From assembly GCF_021272345.1 (NCBI RefSeq), contig NZ_JAJSDQ010000005.1, positions 183,817 to 247,816 on the forward strand: a stretch of 64,000 nucleotides of DNA. The letters run 5' to 3'. Origin of the DNA: Ornithinimicrobium sediminis (GTDB lineage Bacteria > Actinomycetota > Actinomycetes > Actinomycetales > Dermatophilaceae). Made by a program: the position numbers and the translations under genes. The notes under the pieces are model-generated. The model ran no database searches, had not been told where the DNA came from, and was given only the letters and a program-made list of their open reading frames with translations. This document shows, piece after piece, positions 59,619 through 64,000 of the stretch (positions within the stretch are counted from its first letter, which is position 1; each line of letters starts with the position of its first letter).

Positions 59619-61034
59619 ATGACAGCGACAGCACAGCACAGCACCTTCTACTCCGTCGACGGGCGGGGCTTCGCGGGAGACGTGTCCTTGGGCACGCCCC
59701 TCCTCGTCGGTGACTTCCTCGTCCTGGAGAGCCCCGGCATCGGACAGCTGGTGGGTCAGGTCCTCGGCAAACAGGTGCGCGACGGCGCCGCCCACACGAC
59801 GGGGGTGGTGCGCGGAGCCCTGGACCCCGACGGGAGCGTGGGCCCGCTCTCCCCCGTCCCGTTCGCCGATGCGCAGAGCCGCCCGGCCCCGCCGGAGGTC
59901 CTCGCCGCCTTCCAGGAGTCCGCCGGTGCGGACATGCTGGTGGGGCACGCCACCTCCGGCTCCCGCGAGGTCAGCCCGGTGCGGCTGCGGCACAAGGGCT
60001 TCGCACGTCATACGTTCGTCTGCGGGCAGAGCGGGTCCGGCAAGACCTACGCCCTGGGCGTCGTCCTCGAGCAGGTGCTCGCCGAGACCGGCCTGCCGCT
60101 GGTGGTCCTGGACCCCAACGGCGACTACGTGCACCTCGGCACGGTGCGGGAGGGCGCCGACCCCGAGCGCGTGGCACGCCTCGGCAGCCCCGACATCCAG
60201 GTGCTGCGTGCAGGGCCCGTCTCCGAGGTCGACCCCGCGGCGCACGCCGCGGTGCGGTTCGTCGAGCTGAGCCCTGCCGCGAAGGCGGCCACGCTGCGGC
60301 TGGACCCTGTTCAGGACCGGCGGGAGTACCAGAGCCTCATGCAGGAGTTCGACGTCTCGCCGACCTCGGAGGCAGCCGAGGAGATGGTGCACCGGTTGCG
60401 CACCGGCGGTGCGGGCGTCGACCCGGACCTGTCCCTGCGGATCCGCAACCTGGGCCTCCTCGAGTGGGATATCTGGTCACGTGGACACGGGTCGCTGCTC
60501 GACGTGGTCGACCAGCGACCGCGAGGGGTGGTCCTGGACGTCTCCCGCTGCGAGGTGCCGCAGGAGCGTTCGATCGCGGCCCTGGCTCTCGTGGACCACC
60601 TGTGGGCCCGACGTGAGCAGCGTCGCCCCGTCCTGCTCGTCATCGACGAGGCCCACAACTTCTGCACCGCCGAGCCTGCCGACGCCGTGCAGGCGGCGGT
60701 GACCGACCGTCTCGTGCAGATCGCCGCCGAGGGCCGCAAGTACGGCATCTGGCTGGTGCTCTCGACCCAGCAGCCGCACAAGATCCACCCCAACGTGCTC
60801 TCCCAGTGCGACAACCTCGTCCTGATGAGGATGAACTCCACGGCCGACCTGGCCCACCTCGGTGACGTCTTCGGGACCGCGCCCCCGCAGATGCTGTCCG
60901 CCGCGACCTCCTTCCGTCAGGGCGAGATGCTCCTGGCCGGCGGGTTCGTCGCCGCTCCGGTGATCACCCGGGTGGCTCAGCGGCTGACCGTCGAGGGCGG
61001 CTCCGACGTGCCGGTGCCGCCACGCGGCGGCTGA
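59619..61034 (+). CDS. HerA-type ATPase (helicase/translocase family)
   Basis: 471 residues. An N-terminal HAS-barrel-like region (about 8-75), then a RecA-like ATPase with Walker A GQSGSGKT (136-143), Walker B LLVIDEAHN, and a sensor region KYGIWLVLSTQQPHKIH. HerA acts as a hexameric DNA translocase with NurA or in defence systems; no nuclease is next to it here. AAAGG lies upstream of ATG 59619. Its last 58 bases overlap the antisense end of the cation ATPase gene. Confidence 0.88.
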   Translation: MTATAQHSTFYSVDGRGFAGDVSLGTPLLVGDFLVLESPGIGQLVGQVLGKQVRDGAAHTTGVVRGALDPDGSVGPLSPVPFADAQSRPAPPEVLAAFQESAGADMLVGHATSGSREVSPVRLRHKGFARHTFVCGQSGSGKTYALGVVLEQVLAETGLPLVVLDPNGDYVHLGTVREGADPERVARLGSPDIQVLRAGPVSEVDPAAHAAVRFVELSPAAKAATLRLDPVQDRREYQSLMQEFDVSPTSEAAEEMVHRLRTGGAGVDPDLSLRIRNLGLLEWDIWSRGHGSLLDVVDQRPRGVVLDVSRCEVPQERSIAALALVDHLWARREQRRPVLLVIDEAHNFCTAEPADAVQAAVTDRLVQIAAEGRKYGIWLVLSTQQPHKIHPNVLSQCDNLVLMRMNSTADLAHLGDVFGTAPPQMLSAATSFRQGEMLLAGGFVAAPVITRVAQRLTVEGGSDVPVPPRGG

Positions 61035-63745
61035 CGGTCACCCACCCCCGGGCCTCGGGTGCGGGTGCCGGCTCCTCCGCGACCTGCAAGGCGCGCACCG
61101 AGCTTCACGGCCTCCTCCACCAGGAGCACCGAGACGGCGACCGCGGCGCAGGTCGCCCACTGGCCGGCCGTCAGCGTCGTCGTGCGGAAGATGTCGTGCA
61201 GCACCGGCAGCTGGACGATCGCCACCTGGAGCGCCACGACCGCGCCGAACGAGATCCAGAGCCAGCGGTTGGAGAACAGGTGGCGGGTGAAGACCGTCTC
61301 CCGCTCGGCGCGGGCGTTGAGCGCGTTGAAGAACTGGAACAGCACGAAGGTCGTGAACGCCATTGTGAGCGCCACCGCCTCCGTGTGGGCGTCGCCTGCC
61401 CACGCGAGCACACCCAGTGTCCCGGCGGCCATCACCACACCGCTGCGCAGCATCCGACCCAGGCGCCGGGTGTTGAGCACCCGATCCGTAGACAGCCGTG
61501 GCGGGTCGTCCATGAGGCCACGTCGGGGCGGGTCGACCCCGAGGGCGATGGCGGGCGGGCCGTCCATGATGATGTTGGCCCACAGCACCTGGATGGCGGC
61601 CAGGGGTGCCGGCAGACCGACGACCGCGGCGCCGAGGAACGACAGGATCGCGCCGATGTTCGTGGACAGCTGGAAGCGGACGAACTTCACGACGTTGTCG
61701 TAGATGCCCCGTCCCTCACGCACGGCACGCACGATGGTCGCGAAGTTGTCGTCCGTCAGGATCATCGCGCCGGCCTCCCGGGTGACCTCCGTCCCGGTGA
61801 TGCCCATGGCGACGCCGATGTGGGCGGAGCGCAGTGCTGCCGCGTCGTTGACCCCGTCGCCGGTCATCGCGGCGACGTGCCCCCGTGCGGTGAGCGCCTG
61901 CACGATCGCGACCTTGTGCTCGGGCGAGACCCGGGCGAAGACGCCGACCTCCTCGATCCGCCCAGCCAGCCCGTCCGGGCCCATCGCGTCGAGCTCGGCG
62001 CCCGTCACCACCTCGCCGCGGATGCCCAGCTCCTGGGCGATGGCCGCCGCGGTGTCCCGGTGGTCACCGGTGATCATCTTGACGTCGATGCCGGCCCGGT
62101 GGCACTCGGCAACGGCGTCACGGGCTTCGGGGCGGGGCGGGTCGGTGATGCCGACGACGGCCACGAGGGTCAGCTCGGTCAGCAGGTCGACGACGGCCTC
62201 CGGCTCGAGCCCCGCTGCGGTGGACGGCAGCACGGCAGTGGCGGACGCCAGGGTGCGCAGGCCCTGGCTGCCGAGGTCCTGCACCTGGTCCAGCACCCTC
62301 GCGCGACCGGCGTCGTCGAGCGGCTGCACCCCCTCGGACGTGCGCATCGCCGTGCAGCGAGCGAGCAGGACGTCCGGCGCGCCCTTGACGTGGACCCGGA
62401 CGGCGTCGTCCTCCCGGTGCAGCGTGGCCATCCACTTGCGCTCGGCGTCGAACGGGACCGTGCTCGTCCGGGGGTGCGCCGCCCGCAGCTGCTCGACGTC
62501 GACACCGCAGTCCCGACCCAGCATCACCAACGCACCTTCGGTCGGGTCGCCGACCACCTGCCCCTGGGCGTCGAGGCTCGCGTCGTTGCACAGCACGAAC
62601 GACGTCACGGCGTCGTGCGGGACCGCCGCCACGTCGACCTCGCGACCCTCGCTGACGAAGGACCGGACCGTCATCCGGTTGAGCGTGAGCGTGCCGGTCT
62701 TGTCGCTGCAGACGACGGTCGCTGCGCCCAGCGTCTCCACCGAGGCGAGCCGCTTGACGACGGCGCCGTGCTTGGCCATGCGGTTGACACCCAGGGCGAG
62801 GGTGAGGGCGAGGACGGCCGGCAGCCCCTCCGGGACCGTGGCGACGGCGAGGGCGACCGCACTGAGCGCGACGTCTCCGAGCTCCGCACCCTGCAGCAGG
62901 GCGAGCGCCGCGTAGACGGCGACGGCGATGCCGCCGATGAGGGTGATGCGCCGACCGACCGAGTCGAGCTGGATCTGGAGGGGGTTCTTCGGCTCGACGC
63001 TCGTCGCGAGCATCCCGGCGATCGCGCCGACCTCGGTGCTCATGCCGGTCGCCGTGACGAGCAGCTCCGCCCGCCCCCGGGTCACGGTGGTGTTCATGTA
63101 GGCCATGGACCGTCGCTCGGCGAGCACGGCGTCAGGGGGTGTCGGCTGCGCCGTCTTCACGACCGGTCGCGACTCCCCGGTCAGCGCGGACTCGTCCGCC
63201 TCGACGGACTCCGCCACCAGGAGACGGCCGTCAGCCGGCAGGCGGTCGCCGGCGTCGAGCAGCACCACGTCCCCCGGCACCACGTCCTCGGCGTCGACGA
63301 CCTGCACGGCCCCCTCCCGGCGGACCCGCGCGGTCGCGCTCAGCATCGTGCGGAGCGCCTCGAGGCTGCGCTCGGCACGGTTCTCCATGACGAAGCCGAT
63401 CGTCGCGTTGATGAGCAGGACGACGCCGATGACCACCGCGTCCTTGAGCTCACCGACCAGGCCCGCCAGCACCGCTGCGCCCATCAGGATGACGATCAGC
63501 AGGGAGCGGAACTGGTCGAGGAACCGCAGGAGCGCGTGCCGCCTGGCAGGCTCCGCGAGGCGGTTGGGGCCGTGGCGCTCGAGGCGTGTCTCGACGTCGT
63601 CGGTGCTCAGGCCGCGCGTCGCGTGCGTCCCGTACGCCCGGGCCACCTCGTCCGCCGCGACGCCATACGGTCGCTTCAGGCCCGCCTCGTCCGAGGTGGC
63701 GACGGCGCCGGCCTGCGGGCTCGCGGTGGCAGCTGGGTCGTGCAT
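60977..63745 (-). CDS. P2A-type cation ATPase (Ca2+/Mn2+ type)
   Basis: 922 residues, about ten membrane helices. TGES (189-192), TM4 PEGLP (305-309), phosphorylated D348 in SDKTGTLT, TGDHRDTA and TGDGVNDA hinge, and TM6 NIIMDGPPAIALG, which resembles PMR1/SPCA pumps. Ca2+ or Mn2+ export is likely. ATG 63745 has GGAAGGA six bases upstream. The C-terminal 30 residues are Gly/Pro/Arg-rich and are encoded antisense to the HerA gene end. A palindrome at 63857-63873 may control it. Confidence 0.93.
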   Translation of the reverse strand: MHDPAATASPQAGAVATSDEAGLKRPYGVAADEVARAYGTHATRGLSTDDVETRLERHGPNRLAEPARRHALLRFLDQFRSLLIVILMGAAVLAGLVGELKDAVVIGVVLLINATIGFVMENRAERSLEALRTMLSATARVRREGAVQVVDAEDVVPGDVVLLDAGDRLPADGRLLVAESVEADESALTGESRPVVKTAQPTPPDAVLAERRSMAYMNTTVTRGRAELLVTATGMSTEVGAIAGMLATSVEPKNPLQIQLDSVGRRITLIGGIAVAVYAALALLQGAELGDVALSAVALAVATVPEGLPAVLALTLALGVNRMAKHGAVVKRLASVETLGAATVVCSDKTGTLTLNRMTVRSFVSEGREVDVAAVPHDAVTSFVLCNDASLDAQGQVVGDPTEGALVMLGRDCGVDVEQLRAAHPRTSTVPFDAERKWMATLHREDDAVRVHVKGAPDVLLARCTAMRTSEGVQPLDDAGRARVLDQVQDLGSQGLRTLASATAVLPSTAAGLEPEAVVDLLTELTLVAVVGITDPPRPEARDAVAECHRAGIDVKMITGDHRDTAAAIAQELGIRGEVVTGAELDAMGPDGLAGRIEEVGVFARVSPEHKVAIVQALTARGHVAAMTGDGVNDAAALRSAHIGVAMGITGTEVTREAGAMILTDDNFATIVRAVREGRGIYDNVVKFVRFQLSTNIGAILSFLGAAVVGLPAPLAAIQVLWANIIMDGPPAIALGVDPPRRGLMDDPPRLSTDRVLNTRRLGRMLRSGVVMAAGTLGVLAWAGDAHTEAVALTMAFTTFVLFQFFNALNARAERETVFTRHLFSNRWLWISFGAVVALQVAIVQLPVLHDIFRTTTLTAGQWATCAAVAVSVLLVEEAVKLGARLAGRGGAGTRTRGPGVGDRQPPRGGTGTSEPPSTVSR

Positions 63746-63856
63746 GGTTCCTTCCAACGTTCCTCAGAGCGTCGGAGGTCTCACCGGTCGCAAGCGACCC
63801 GCAGCGCCGGACCCGATGACGGGCCGTGGTGACGGCGAGGCGTGGGGGTTACTCCC

Positions 63857-63873
63857 CTCCACCTCAAGTGGAG
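63857..63873. promoter_or_regulatory. Palindrome upstream of the cation ATPase
   Basis: CTCCAC-5-GTGGAG is a perfect inverted repeat about 110 bases before the ATPase start. TTGACG lies on the minus strand at 63891-63896. A metal-responsive operator is possible. The rest of 63746-64000 holds the repeat pair at 63921-63976 and no gene. Confidence 0.45.
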
Positions 63874-63920
63874 CATCACTCGCAGCCCCGCGTCAAGGCA
63901 CCGACGAGACTCACGAAAAG

Positions 63921-63976
63921 TGCCCGCGAAACGCGGGCCGTGCCTCATGTAGGAATGCCCGCGAAACCAGGGGCGT
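63921..63976. repeat. Two direct repeats at the right window edge
   Basis: TGCCCGCGAAAC occurs at 63921-63932 and 63956-63967, each followed by a G-rich stretch and CGTGC. The first copy is a perfect hairpin, GCCCGCG-AAA-CGCGGGC; the second is degenerate. The period is 35 bases. It may be an extragenic palindromic element or the start of a longer array. Confidence 0.6.
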
Positions 63977-64000
63977 GCTGGGGGCACCCTGGGACATGGA

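Noticed and set aside
63921..63976. CRISPR array
   Set aside because: Only two repeat units, the second degenerate, with a 23-base gap and no cas genes.
63781..63987. 68-codon minus-strand open frame at the right edge
   Set aside because: It is mostly made of the direct repeats and the operator-like palindrome; there is no ribosome site and the peptide reflects the repeats.

Overview
This is a GC-rich, gene-dense chromosomal window from an actinobacterium, most likely a Micrococcales member of the Intrasporangiaceae/Ornithinimicrobiaceae kind. The evidence is the phosphatidylinositol mannoside genes (PI synthase, acyltransferase, PimA), the gcvP-MerR-nuclease-MerR-GarA-gcvH-DUF881 cluster known from mycobacteria, and frequent GTG starts with 4-base ATGA/GTGA stop/start overlaps. 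The exact genus is inference. I see no insertion sequence, prophage or CRISPR array. One tRNA (Pro, GGG) is present. No gene-free stretch exceeds 300 bases.

Layout. 1-9,428 (minus): end of a glutamate-cysteine ligase-type gene; gcvP behind a glycine riboswitch; two MerR regulators flanking a DUF151 nuclease; a GarA/OdhI-type FHA protein; gcvH; DUF881, small basic and DUF881 membrane proteins; a CDP-alcohol phosphatidyltransferase. 9,570-10,034 (plus): methylglyoxal synthase. 10,570-18,764 (minus): a tightly coupled nuoA-[B/D-like fusion]-H-J-K-L-M-N cluster, i.e. a complex I membrane arm without recognisable B, C, D, E, F, G or I subunits. tRNA-Pro follows. 19,111-27,014 (minus): der, sufE, sseA, cmk, rluB-type synthase, scpB, scpA, parA-type, xerD. 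27,024-27,641 (plus): a small membrane protein.

27,658-36,693 (minus): a complete histidine block in the enteric order hisG-D-C-B-H-A-F-I, with both enteric-type fusions (HisNB and HisIE), a TrpR-like regulator in front and a HisS that looks xanthomonad. I read this as a proteobacterial block sitting at the usual actinobacterial hisS locus. 36,703-50,628 then follows the normal actinobacterial order: metallo-hydrolase, cyclophilin, DUF349, M18 peptidase, relA, apt, secF, secD, yajC, ruvBAC, yebC. 50,625-58,999: pdxT, pdxS, a LemA/NUDIX-N-like protein, pimA, acyltransferase, PI synthase, HIT, a deazaflavin-type nitroreductase, a GNAT and thrS. 59,167-63,745: a DUF7144 membrane protein, a HerA-type ATPase and a P2A cation ATPase.

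Most genes serve housekeeping roles: one-carbon metabolism, DNA repair and segregation, protein export, stringent response, PLP and histidine synthesis, PIM lipids. The two most unusual systems are the membrane-arm-only complex I cluster, with its His/Asp-repeat NuoB/NuoD-like protein, and the xanthomonad-type hisS-hisR-hisGDCBHAFI block.
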